From Pteria penguin (lineage: Eukaryota; Mollusca; Bivalvia; Pterioida; Pteriidae), in the NCBI GenBank assembly GCA_035048485.1, contig CM068583.1:27277841-27341840 (forward strand): DNA of 64,000 bases, given 5' to 3'. Below the pieces are notes generated by a model, which saw only the letters and a program-made list of their open reading frames with translations, made no database searches and was not told where the DNA came from. The position numbers were made by a program, and so were the translations under genes. Positions 10,469 to 21,689 of this stretch are shown in pieces (position 1 is the first letter of the stretch; each line of letters begins with the position of its first letter).

Positions 10469-11775
10469 GGCCCAAGTGGGCCTATATCGCTCACCTGAGC
10501 ACAATTTGCTTATTCACAAACAAAATTAATGACAGCTCAATTTTGGTATAAGACTTTGAGTACTTTCTATGAGATTCCGTAAAATTATGTGAAGTGGTTA
10601 ATAAAAAGAAGTCGAAAAATATGTCAGCCAATCATAGCTCTTGTCAGTCATCGTGAATTACAGATTGGGTCAAATGAAACAATTTTGGTATGGGACCTTG
10701 ATAACTTACTTCCTGTACGTTATGGTGATATTCAGTGCAGCAGTTGCCGAAAAGAAATGTGTCAGTCAATCAGGGTCCTTGGCAGACATCTTTGAGAACC
10801 GATCTGGTCAAAAGATACATTTTGGTAGAGCACCTTGAGTACTTTATTCCTACAAGATTTGGCAGAAATCTGTCGAGCGGTAAATCACAAGTTGAAAATG
10901 CGTCAGTCAATCAGAGCCCTCGGTCACCATCTTGGATGATGGATTGGGTCGAAAAACACAGATGTGTTAGAGACCTTAATTACTTACTTCTTGTAAGGTC
11001 TGATGAAATTTTATGTAGCAGTTTTGCTGAAAACGTGTCAACCAATCAGAGCCCATAGCGGCAATATAGGATTACGAATTGCGTCGAAAACACAAATTTG
11101 GTATAGGACCTTGGGTACTTACTTCTCCTAGGTTTTGTTGAAATTATGTGAAGCGGTTGCAGAGGAAAGGTCATAAATGTGTCAATCAATCAGAGTCCGT
11201 GGCGGCCATCTTGGATTACGGATCGGGTCGAAAAACACAAAATTGATAGAGGACCTTGAATACCAACTGTTTGTAATATCTGGTGAAGTTTAATGAGGCG
11301 TTTGTGGAGAAGAAGTCGAAAATGTGTCAACCAGTCAGGGTCCATGGCTGCCATACTAGATTATGGATCGGGTCGAAAAACACAAACTTGGTGCAGGACT
11401 TTAAGTACATACTCCCTGTAAGCTTCGTTGAAATTCTGTAAAGCGGTTGCAGAGAAGTCGAAAATGTGTCAATAACCAATCAGGGCCCACAGCAGCCATT
11501 TTGGATCCCGGATCGGGTCAAAAAAACAAAAACTTGGTAAAGGACTTTGCGTATTTACTCCCTGTATGTTTTTGGTGAAATTCTGTGCAGAGGTTTTGGA
11601 GGAGACATCAAAAATGTGTCAACCAATCATAGCCTTTGGCGGCCATCTTGGATGACGTATTACGTCGAAAAAGACAAACATGGTACATGTAGAAGATCTT
11701 GAGTACTTACCTCCGGTAAGGTTTGGTGAAATTCTATACAGCAGTTGCAGAGAAGAAGTCGAATATGTGAAAAGT
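10469..11775 (+). mobile_element. Satellite-bearing element, about 8-9 units of 139-150 bp
   Basis: Opens with the near-palindrome AGGCCCAAGTGGGCCT and TCGCTCACCTGAGC. Repeated units follow, each with GTGTCAACCAATCAGAGCCC, GCGGCCATCTTGGAT, GGATCGGGTCGAAAAACAC and GGTTTGGTGAAATTCTGTG. The GTGTCAA.CAATCA motif recurs near 10620, 10757, 10900, 11035, 11178, 11321, 11464 and 11614. The layout, a unique head plus a tandem core of 140-160 bp units, resembles nonautonomous bivalve elements of the pearl/Helentron type (inference). Units have diverged and code for nothing. Confidence 0.75.
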
Positions 11776-13388
11776 TTAAGATTACTTTAACTCCTTGTGT
11801 GATTTGTAACTGAGTGTTAGGAGTTGTCTTTCTTGATATATACAATGCAATTTTAGACAATGATTGTGGACACAGTAAGATGTGTTTTAAAATACGAGTA
11901 CGTTTCAATTGAAATATCTTGCTCGAAAAAATTACAATGATCCAGAAATTTGATGAGATAATTATCTTTAAGAATTAAGTATAGCTTTTAAAATGCATTT
12001 TATCTCAGTCACTGACCATTGATGAGAAACAAACAAACTGGTGCCTTAAAAGTCTTACCGCCTTTATTGTATCAGTATATACGTATACCCAGCTTTGACT
12101 GGGCTTAAGTTGAGTTCGGAAGTTGACCCGGAATTGACTGCTCTTATCTGGGGGACTCTGACACTTATCTGATTAACACCATAGAAACCTGGGATTAGCT
12201 GCCGCTTTATTAGCCTTCTCGGTAACGAAAAATATAACAAGGCATTTGGAAAAGATATTGATCATTCGACAATATTATTAGTCGCTTCATTTGAGAGTAA
12301 CTTACAGTTTTATTCTAGTGATATTACATTATTAATCAAAATTTCGGTAATGTTATACCCTTAATGGTAAAAAGCACCTCTTTTAAGAAATAAAGCGAAA
12401 GCAATAAAATAACAACATAATTGAACGAAAGATAAATAACTGAATACATAGATTAGACTATGCCCGAACTGAGAGAAAAATAAACTCAGAATTGAAATTT
12501 ACAATATCATCATGCCCTTTACACGCGACATCGATCTGGGTCTCTGTACTATTGTCTATACATATACGCATACATACACATGGATAAATATTTAAACTTC
12601 ATCTAATCCGACTCTGATATCCTCTTTTCTTTGATCTTTCTTGTAACCTAGCTTATTATTTCATTTTAGTTCAATCATATAAAAATATAGAAGATTTACA
12701 GAATCTGAGAAGAAAAGGTATCATGTTCTTATGTTCAGTAATTATGAATTTGATCTACCTTCAATATTCTGCACACAATTAAGATAGTCATTAAGTTGAA
12801 GTAATTTAGTCTAAGATGATCGTCGAGGAACTCAATGCACTATTAGAGTTGTCCTTCTTAGTTCATACCACTGTTATAAAGAAGAAACTGGCGAGTTTAT
12901 TTGACTTTAAGTCTTCAGTTTTTAATGATAAATATGCAACATGAACGTTCTCTATAAAAAAAAAAAAGAATTGCAAGCTGGTAGATATATGTGTAGATAT
13001 TTTCTCAGAGATTTAAAGAAGCAAATTCTTAAGATACGATATGTGTTGTCAATACAACATAACTTTTCATATTGCATTCAGCATTGTTCTGGAAAAAAGA
13101 TAAAATTTAGAGTGGCCTCTGTCAATTGACGCTCATTCCCACTCATTCTGAATTTAACAGTGGTTTTTATCTTTTGACATTTAAACTTATTATTCTGTAA
13201 GTCTACATTACTGTATGTAGATACCTCAGAATCGTTTGTGTGAAACATTTGAATAGTAACTTACTATAATGTAGCCCAAGATTTTCTTAATCTTACTAGT
13301 AAGTCTAATAAATACCGGCGCGTGCGATTTTCAGAATAGAACTTTATCTTTCAAGTTAAATTTGACAACTGTCATTTGACATTCAACC
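11776..13388. other. No gene seen
   Basis: AT-rich. I see no gene, no clear element end and only an A-run at about 12957-12968. Confidence 0.5.
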
Positions 13389-14016
13389 TTAAAGTTGTAT
13401 GCCCTACAATTCGGTATAATTTTAAAAATTAGGGCACGTAAAACAAAAACTGTATTCTTCTCGTATGGCTGAAGTGATCAATTTTGCGTTAATAACATTT
13501 TTTGTTGCTTCAAACCCTCGGAGATGTCAGGATAAAAAAAATACTTCGTAAATAAAGCAGGTATTCCATAAATACAACCAAACCATGACTTCGCGCATGC
13601 GCATGTTTAATTAAGCCAAATATGATGAAGGATGAAGGGAGATTCAAAACCAAAAAAAAAAAAGACAAAGAAAAAAAAAAGGAAAAGAAAAAGAAAAGAA
13701 AAAAAGAAGAATTTCAGTAAATACTAACTTTAGCAGACTTGAAAGTAGATCTAAAAGTTACTCGTCAAATTTATTTACCTTGCCCTCCATAATGCAGCTC
13801 CCGAATAAGATGACGTGATAAGTTGGCTGTAAACATTTTGTTTACAAACATCGCGTTTTAGACAGCCATATCTCACTAAATACGACGAATTTGATCAAAA
13901 CTTTTGCAAGTGCCCTTTTAAATATGTTTTAGGCTTACATATATAATCAAAACAATTTAGAATATAATTATCTACAATATGCACTGTACTAGCGAACATA
14001 GGGTATACAGCTTTAA
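13389..14016. mobile_element. Short nonautonomous element with TTAA flanks (MITE-like)
   Basis: The left end reads TTAA-AGTTGTATGCCCTA. The right end read backwards gives TTAA-AGCTGTATACCCTA, so there are 14-bp inverted ends with two mismatches and TTAA on both sides. A TTAA target suggests piggyBac or Kolobok mobilisation (inference). Inside are an A-rich tract (about 13651-13708) and TTTGTTTACAAACATCGCG at about 13845. A similar left end (CCTTAAAGTTGTATGC) occurs alone at 8462. Confidence 0.65.
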
Positions 14017-14917
14017 TTTGGAACATTCAAGTCCAACATTATCTTGCCAATCGCAATTGTCATTCAATACCCAACCACAATTTTAGAAGTTTATATTCCA
14101 AGTTCAACTTAGCAGTCCAATTTTTCATTTGGCATTAAATCTTTTTAAGAAACTTTCCACCCCAAAATTGACCACTGTATATGTCACTCAGCGTTCAAGC
14201 ATACACTACAATGTATACCATTTTTGTCAAAATTTACAAGCCTAACCGTTATTCATTTGACCCTGTGATTTTTTTTAAATCCTTGACATTCGTACATAAC
14301 TATGGCTTTGTACTTCCTTACTAGATAGACTGTCTGTCGTATTCATTCTAATGAAATTACACACATGAGAACGATAATGGTTCCAGACAAGATATGGTAC
14401 ATGCAAGAGTGCTAATGAATTCGTTGAATAATATGTACGGTAGGGGAGGTAACCCTTACAACATTATCACAAAAAGACTACAACTGCTCACTATTATTGA
14501 CCTCAAACGACAAATGTGACAATTCGTCCATTTCCGCACGCAAATTGTAGAAAATGACATACACGCAATGAATAATGATATTGCATCACTTGTTAAAAGA
14601 TCTTAAATTTGTTTAAAGCAAAGCGTATGTCAGAGGACAGCAATAGGTATAACCGCATAGTAACTCCTCGTGTGTTTGATATTCACTCAGCCAAAGCTAG
14701 AAGTAAACAACGAAGTACCGAAGTGTTAACCTTATCTCGTAGTCCATAGAATAAAAGGACAATATCGTGTATATTGCCATATTCAGAAAAATGCGAACTC
14801 CAATTAAATCGAGATAAGACCATGTGCCCGGGAGGAGTAAACATTAGCGTGCAACATCCGTCGAAAAAGTACTGCAACAACTTTTCCAGTCGAGGAAGTA
14901 AATCACATATATACCGC
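14017..14917. other. No supported gene
   Basis: AT-rich. A 78-codon minus-strand frame at 14683-14919 is not low-complexity but has no recognised domain, and its start overlaps the inverted repeat at 14918, so I leave it uncalled. Confidence 0.45.
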
Positions 14918-14960
14918 ACATTTCATACCGTGAATAGGATAATTTGACTTAATGTTCTTG

Positions 14961-15050
<90 letters not shown>

Positions 15051-15106
15051 CACATGAAGGAGACAAGAACATTAAGTCAAATTATCCTATTCACGGTATG
15101 AAATGT
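14918..15106. repeat. Perfect 44-bp inverted repeat enclosing a (TA)n tract
   Basis: The left arm 14918-14961 starts ACATTTCATACCGTGAATAG. The right arm 15063-15106 is its exact reverse complement, ending CTATTCACGGTATGAAATGT. The 101-base spacer is mostly (TA)n plus GAGCACATGAAGGAG. The whole 189 bases can form a long hairpin or cruciform. It may be a compact MITE or the product of hairpin-primed repair. Confidence 0.95.
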
Positions 15107-16800
15107 TGCTGAACGGAAATTTCGGTGTCGAAAATGCACGAGAACAAATACCTGTATATATACAGATTATTTCAAATCAAGTATAGTCAAAAAGTCTGTA
15201 TGGTCAGTTCCCAAAATGTCGGTTAACATTCTTCAAAGGGGATCTCAAATTGCATCAGATCTCTATAACGACCATAGGACTTCCTCAGTGACCATTTCAA
15301 ACGTTCCTCAATATATCAATGTGAGAGTAGTTGCGTGGCAAGAAGCCTCGCTCTCAGGACAAAATCATGTATTTAGAGCAAGCCCCGGCATAGTGTAGAA
15401 GTTGCGAAATGAAGACGTCATATGCGGGAGAGGAAGGTATATTGCGACTCAGGAAAGGAAAGTTGGTAATAATGAACCTGAAATTGTCACGTTTGTCATA
15501 AAGAGAGGTTACTCATGAACTTAAAGAAGGCGTTTTGAATAATTGATGTAATTCTGTTCGTCAGTTTTTGATGAGGAATGGATGTTTTAACTTTTGTATT
15601 TACCACCCCAAAAGTAGATTAAAACTTTTTATTATTTTATTTTATTGGTAAAATTTGAATAATAAAATTTTTGAATTTACTTAGGAGGTGGTAAATATAA
15701 AAATTAAAATATGACAGTTGTATAAAGAATTCAAAAGTCAAAAAAACTAGATGCTTGTGAAATTATTAGAAAAGGGAAATTTCAAGTGCTCTAGATGTTT
15801 CTTGGAATTCTTTAGGATCCACATCCAATTGATTCAGCTTCTCGAGTAAGCATTAGAACAGTATTTCTAAAGACCATGCTTGATTTTGGTTAAACTTTTG
15901 TCAGTAACATGGAAAGGGGCTTGTACAAACCCTTGGGAATTCGACATGTCAGCAACTATATCAGATATATGGCTTACCATAAGATCCTCATCTTGTTGCC
16001 AAATGCTGATAGTTCTTTATTGTTGATTGCTTTATGTATATATAATTAACAAAAAATGTTTAAACCAACACATGTATCTCATAAAATCACAAAGAATATT
16101 TTTATTTTAGGGAAACAAATATCAGGAAGTTATTTACCGAAAACCCGGATGACTTCACAATTTATATGCTTGTCCAAAAATTATTTATCACATGTTCTTG
16201 AAAGAAATCGCTTACACCACTGTCACGAACAGTACACGCAAACCCTTCTTATCTATAGGGAAGACAATTATGTAATTTGCATCAAGTGTGCATGATGGTA
16301 TATAATGCGACTTCAGCCTCTCGGCTATACACAAATCTTAATCATCTTCCTCGAGAACCTCACCCTTATAACCTCAAGGATATAGAGTACCACGTTATTA
16401 ACAAGAGAATACGAACCATGCGCTTCGGCCACGTTCAGCAAATGTTAAAGACAGCAAACATGTTTCTCCTATACACAGAAGAGTTGGAAGTGTTTAAAGA
16501 ACATAAAGTCTATTTTCCTTTTTAAACAAAGTATAATTGAATATTTTTGTGAAGGATAAATGGAAGAAGGTGTAAAGCGTCCTAATATGTAGAATCGGGA
16601 TCGGAATATTAGGAAATTCTGTAAATTCGGTCGTTTTACATATAGTATATACGTTTGCCTCGTTATAGGTATATATGTTATTACTCATGCTTCCATGTGT
16701 GTATTTGTATATAGTTATTATACTAGCCTCATAAAAGGGAGGGTAATATAATGGTTCATGTGTTCAGTAAGGGTATATACATAAATACCCGTGTGCCCGA
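15107..16800. other. No gene seen; one imperfect inverted repeat
   Basis: No supported gene. At about 15593-15715, ACTTTTGTATTTACCACCCC is mirrored by GGAGGTGGTAAATATAAAAA with AT-rich sequence between. It may be a decayed foldback element. Confidence 0.45.
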
Positions 16801-17074
16801 AGTCGGCGTGGCCTAGTGGTATCTCGCATGCCTCCTGATCTAGAGGCCGGGGTTCGAGTCCCGCTCTGGTCATCCCTGTGTTTTGTCTTTCGGATGAGAG
16901 AGTAAAAACCGAGGCCCCGTGTCGTGGTATGCATGGCACGTTAAAGATTCCTCACTGTTTCCGGTAGGTCCGCTGCAAAGGTCAAAATTTGTATGCCCCG
17001 CATCAGGCAGATGCCGTCACCATATGCGTGAAATATTCGTGGTGTGACGTTAAACAAAAATCAATCAATCAATC
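16801..17074 (+). mobile_element. Full-length tRNA-derived SINE
   Basis: The most complete SINE copy here. It has an A-box-like TGGCCTAGTGG, a B-box GGTTCGAGTCCC, the shared body (TTTTGTCTTTCGGATGAGAG, AGATTCCTCACTG, GCTGCAAAGG, GCATCAGGCAGATG) and the tail GTGTGACGTTAAACAAAAA followed by (TCAA)n. Flanks CCGTGTGCC before and CCGCGTGCC after may be an imperfect target duplication. The other SINE pieces in the window align to it. Confidence 0.88.
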
Positions 17075-17325
17075 CGCGTGCCTGTTTTGTTTGTTTAATA
17101 TAGTTACTATTTTTGTCGTGATGTCATATATATATATATTCTTTTCTTTTCTAGAAAAAAAGCTTTGATACATTTTAATACAGTCAGTACCGTTTTCTCT
17201 TATGGTACAGCCAAATATGTCATGATTCTGACAAACGGGAGATGCTCACTATCCTATCTGTCCGATTTCACCGTTTCTGTGGCTTGCCGGTATTTTATAA
17301 TCCCTTTAAACGGGTATGGACGTCT
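17075..17325. other. Spacer between SINE and 42-bp array
   Basis: Contains a short (TA)n at about 17127 and no gene. Confidence 0.5.
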
Positions 17326-18515
17326 GACATGATTTGTATAGGACGGGTTGTCAACTGTTATCAAGTTAACTTGATTTGTATAGGACGAGTTGTCAACTGT
17401 TATCAAGTTAACATGATTTGTATAGGACGGGTTGTCAACTGTTATCAAGTTAACATGATTTGTATAGGACGGGTTGTCAACTCTTATCAGGTTAACATGA
17501 TTTGTATAGGACGGGTTGTCAACTGTTATCAAGTTAACATGATTTGTATAGGACGGGTTGTCAACTGTTATCAAGTTAACATGATTTGTATAGGACGAGT
17601 TGTCAACTGTTATCAAGTTAACATGATATGTATAGGATGGCTTGTCAACTGTTATCAAGTTAACATGATATGTATAGGACGGGTTGTCAACTCTTATCAG
17701 GTTAACATGATTTGTATAGGAAGGGTTGTCAACTCTTATCAGGTTAACATGATTTGTATAGGACGGGTTGTCAACTGTTATCAAGTTAACATGATTTGTA
17801 TAGGACGAGTTGTCAACTGTTATCAAGTTATCATGATTTGTATACGACATGTTGTCAACTGTTATCAAGTTAACATGATTTGTATAGGACGGGTTGTCAA
17901 CTCTTATCAGGTTAACATGATTTGTATAGGACGGGTTGTCAACTCTTATCAGGTTAACATGATTTGTATAGGACGGGTTGTCAACTGTTATCAAGTTAAC
18001 ATGATTTGTATAGGACGGGTTGTCAACTGTTATCAAGTTAACATGATTTGTATAGGACGAGTTGTCAACTGTTATCAAGTTAACATGATATGTACAGGAT
18101 GGCTTATCAACTGTTATCAAGTTAACTTGATATGTATAGAACGGGTTGTCAACTGTTATCAAGTTAACATGATTTGTATAGGACGGGTTGTCAACTCTTA
18201 TCAGGTTAATATGATTTGTATAGGACGGGTTGTCAACTCTTATCAGGTTAACATGATTTGTATAGGACGGGTTGTCAACTGTTATCAAGTTAACATGATT
18301 TGTATAGGACGAGTTGTCAACTGTTATCAAGTTATCATGATTTGTATACGACATGTTGTCAACTGTTATCAAGTTAACATGATTTGTATAGGACGAATTG
18401 TCAACTGTTATCAAGTTAACATGATTTGTATATGACATGTTGTCAACTGTTATCAAATTAACATGATTTGTATAGGACATGTTGTCAACTGTTATCAAGT
18501 CAACATGATTTGGTC
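17326..18515. repeat. 42-bp minisatellite, about 28 units, with higher-order period
   Basis: The unit contains GATTTGTATAGGACGGGTTG, TCAACTGTTATCAAG and GTTAACAT. Variant units (CTGTT/CTCTT, GGACGGG/GGATGGC, TATACGACATG) recur in order. A block of five variants near 17680-17870 reappears near 18185-18375, exactly 12 units (504 bp) on. Frames of 397 (+) and 414 (-) codons overlap almost completely because 42 is divisible by three and the unit lacks stops in one frame per strand. I treat both as artefacts. Confidence 0.97.
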
Positions 18516-18679
18516 ATAAGGTAATAGACTATGATGACTTAACTCGTTATGTGACAAAAAGAGCAGTGATCTGGTGTGTTTGACACTTGTGTGAAAAGGG
18601 TTTTGATGAAATCTTTGCTAAATTAAAGGTTCTTTAATCATGTTCTTTTTAGAGTTTTAGCGTTTATTTAACCTTACTT
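18516..18679. other. Spacer
   Basis: Short AT-rich stretch between the 42-bp array and the next dispersed repeat; nothing recognised. Confidence 0.5.
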
Positions 18680-19070
18680 TTCATTATACCCGCACAATAA
18701 AAGATTCGTGGTCATCTAGTATTTGGCTTGTCTGTCTGTCTGTCTGTTTGTCTGTTTGTGCGTTTGTCTGTGGCAAACTCTTTGACATTCAATATAACAT
18801 TTCAACCGTAAGAAGTAGTTTTAATATTTCATAAACGCGTATTTCTTGTGTCAAGACCTTTCTGTCGGTTCAATAATTTTTTACCTTGTGATCTTGACTG
18901 ACATTTTCCACAACATTAACAATGGGTATATCTTTTGGATGATAAAAGCTTCCATGTGTATAGTATTTCCGTTGGTACCAAGATTTTAACCTTGTGACCT
19001 TGACCTTGAAATTTTACCTAGCTTTAGGATAACATCTTATACTGACAAAGTTGCGGCCGGGGTATTCATA
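18680..19070. repeat. Dispersed TGACCTTGACCTTGA-type repeat
   Basis: Contains a (CTGT)n run at 18729-18772, then GTGTCAAGACCTTTCTG, TTTTTTACCTTGTGATCTTG and TTGTGACCTTGACCTTGAAA. The 60695-61080 copy shares the same order of motifs. Probably a nonautonomous element; ends not defined. Confidence 0.7.
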
Positions 19071-19159
19071 TTTCATAAATACAGCTTGTTGCTTATATAA
19101 CATATATAAACTATATTGGATTATACAATTTTTTTTGTACTGCTTTGTTGTTTGGGTTT

Positions 19160-19305
19160 TTATGTCTGTGTGTGTGTGTGTGTTTGTGTGTGTGTGTGGG
19201 GGGTGTTTTGTTTTGTTTTGTTTTTTGTTTGTTTATTTGATTGTTTGTTTGGTTTTTTTTTTTCTTCTTTTTTTTTTTTTTGGAAAAGGGGGTGGGGGGG
19301 GGGGG
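19160..19305. repeat. Low-complexity G/T-rich tract
   Basis: (TG)n, then (GTTTT)n-like, then poly-T, then poly-G (GGGGTGGGGGGGG), all purine/pyrimidine-biased to one strand. Frames through it are artefacts. Confidence 0.9.
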
Positions 19306-19710
19306 TAGGAAGAGGAGTTGTCTTGTTTTACCTGAACCTTATTAGATGAACAAGTAGTAACACGTGTTGTTGTATTACACACAACCTAAGATGATTATTT
19401 CTATACGAAGTTATGTAGTTAACATTGTTAATACCTGAGAAAATTTATGAAATGCTCGTATCATTATATAGAATATTGGAAGCTCATGCATACTTATTAT
19501 AATATCATAAAAGAAAGAGGGGGTAGAGAACAAACTCTGTCCACAGAAGAGACAAACGTAGTCATACATATTCTATGAGATAACTACCGTAGTTTACATT
19601 CACTAATATATCAAAGTCAATTTTACGAGATCAAGCTTAACTAAAACTAGTTTTGTATGCAATGCATCTAGTCAATTTTGCAGCAAACTGCATCTTGTTT
19701 TCTGTCTACA
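19306..19710. other. No gene seen
   Basis: AT-rich; nothing recognised. Confidence 0.5.
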
Positions 19711-19997
19711 GTTTTAACAAGCTGTGTTTGTGAAACACTAATGCCTTCGGTGGCTCCAAAGTCCACAAAGTTATTTTCAGCGTGAAGGTCGTTGCCAAGG
19801 TCAAAAGGTCTTCCACTTTGGTTGGTGTTATTTGAAAGGGCTTCATTAGTTGAGGACGCATATTATATATGAAGTCTCCATCCCTCACGGTTCGAAACTT
19901 ATAACCAAGGTTAAAGTTGACAACGGACAGACAAACAACCAGTCAAACAGACAGGACAAAAACAATATGCCCTCGATCTATCGATCCGGGGCATAAA
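19711..19997. mobile_element. Short dispersed repeat with ATGCC / GGGGCAT ends
   Basis: Starts TTTTAACAAGCTGTGTTTGT-GAAACACTAATGCC and ends CAATATGCCCTCGATC...CCGGGGCAT. It holds GGACAGACAAACAACC, a short primer-like run often seen at the ends of such elements. The outer ATGCC and GGGGCAT are roughly inverted. I recall this arrangement from bivalve genomes. No coding capacity. Confidence 0.55.
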
Positions 19998-21689
19998 AAG
20001 TCAGAAAGAAGTAGTAATTAGTCATCTTATATGTCGAACAAAATAGAAAATGAAGAAATGAGAAAATCACATATGTTCTTACATATCAGCTGCGAACGCA
20101 AAAAGTAAGAAAGCAATTTTAGATTTCATGACGACAAAACCAGATCGTTTTACAGCCGTTGTAAGATTACATATCCATGGCTGCGGATCCCATTTCAGTT
20201 CCCTCAGAGATCCGAGTTTGCGCATTGTTTTACATTATGTTATTTATACATGGATTGCAAACTGTTCAATTTTCAGTACCTTGTACTCTTCTTAGGAAAC
20301 ATTGCAAAAGTGAAAAGGAAAATGGTGTTCCAATCCAGATGTCAAACCTAGAACACCCCACCATACTCAAACCAATCCTTCGCTATATAATAAGCAGTGA
20401 TCGCTTTGGTATCCTGTACTATGTTACTTAACACATACTGCCATTCATTACGTAACACCAGTTCTGTGCTGATAACAATATAAGGTTCCTTTGTTGACAG
20501 ACCTGTTCCACTGCAGCTCAACATATCCCACGATAAATAAAGATCATTTGATTGATTGCGTAAGAGTATTGAACAAATCAATTCCTAACAATCACCTTAT
20601 ACTCCGATTACAGATATTTCTCGATAAAAGATTGAAAGATGAACACACTTTAAATATCTGGTACATCATTTATCACCTTTAATCGGTAATTTAATTACGA
20701 AATATCTTAAAGTTTTAAAGATCATGCACAAATTTCATCAAATGTTGTATAATAATCACGAGATTTTTACATTTAATTTCAGACTTGTCAAATAGAATCA
20801 GTAATCGACAAGTAACGAACATGTTACGGAGCATTTGACTTCCGTGGTAGAAGTATACATGAGAAAAGTCTGAACTAAGCATTTTGTAATTGTTTACGGA
20901 CATTTAGTTTAATGGTCGGGAAACGTATGCTACAACAGTTTCCATAAGATACCATGAAGAAAACACATTATTTCTTTCCATTGTGTCGACATATTTCTGT
21001 TCAGTGCATGTTATTACGTGCATGTCCTTGTAGTAAAGATAACGTGGAGGATCACATGGCATTCGGCTCGTTGCTCCCCCCCCCTTAATTACACCAATAT
21101 AATAAGACGGGTTAAAATACACCTCCTCCCGTCTGTGTCTTAGATCTTTTTTTAATTCTTCACAAATCGCCTCAAACGTCGTATCAAATGAAAGCAGACA
21201 TATTTATCTACACATCCATATATAAATTGTCCTAATCCATGCAAAACTAAGAGCATGGTGAGCCACGGAACTCGAAATTTTGCTCAAAAAAGTTTAGTCG
21301 GACACCGAGAAGTTAAATCAGGTTAGACCCATCGCTACGGTGTAAAGCGACCACTCGTCGCTTTCCCTTTTAAAACAGTCTCTGCGGATGTACAATAAAC
21401 AAAAGCAAATAACTCTACACAGTCGACATGTCAAATTATCCCTTCAATCGCCTCACCTTACCTTCGATTGTTTTCCGTCGTCCGTGACCCTAACCCAGAT
21501 ACCATTTTAACGTCGGCAAATACACTTCCTAACGCAGCTTCTGATTGGTCGGAAGAAACTCTCGAGTTTTATCATGCTACGAACGTCCATTCAAATCTGG
21601 TGTAACCTACTGGCTAACGAGTTCGTCGCGGTCGTCTAATCAAAAGATTCCGGATACAAATCTTACTCGGTTATATACCTATCCAAAAA
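19998..21689. other. No gene seen
   Basis: Only short frames without domains. A C-run lies at about 21077-21084. Confidence 0.5.

Noticed and set aside
14683..14919. 78-codon minus-strand frame as a host exon
   Set aside because: Composition is protein-like, but no domain, splice context or continuation is visible and it runs into the inverted repeat.
19160..19305. Stable G-quadruplex locus
   Set aside because: One G-run block rather than four spaced tracts in a conserved arrangement; simpler as low-complexity sequence.
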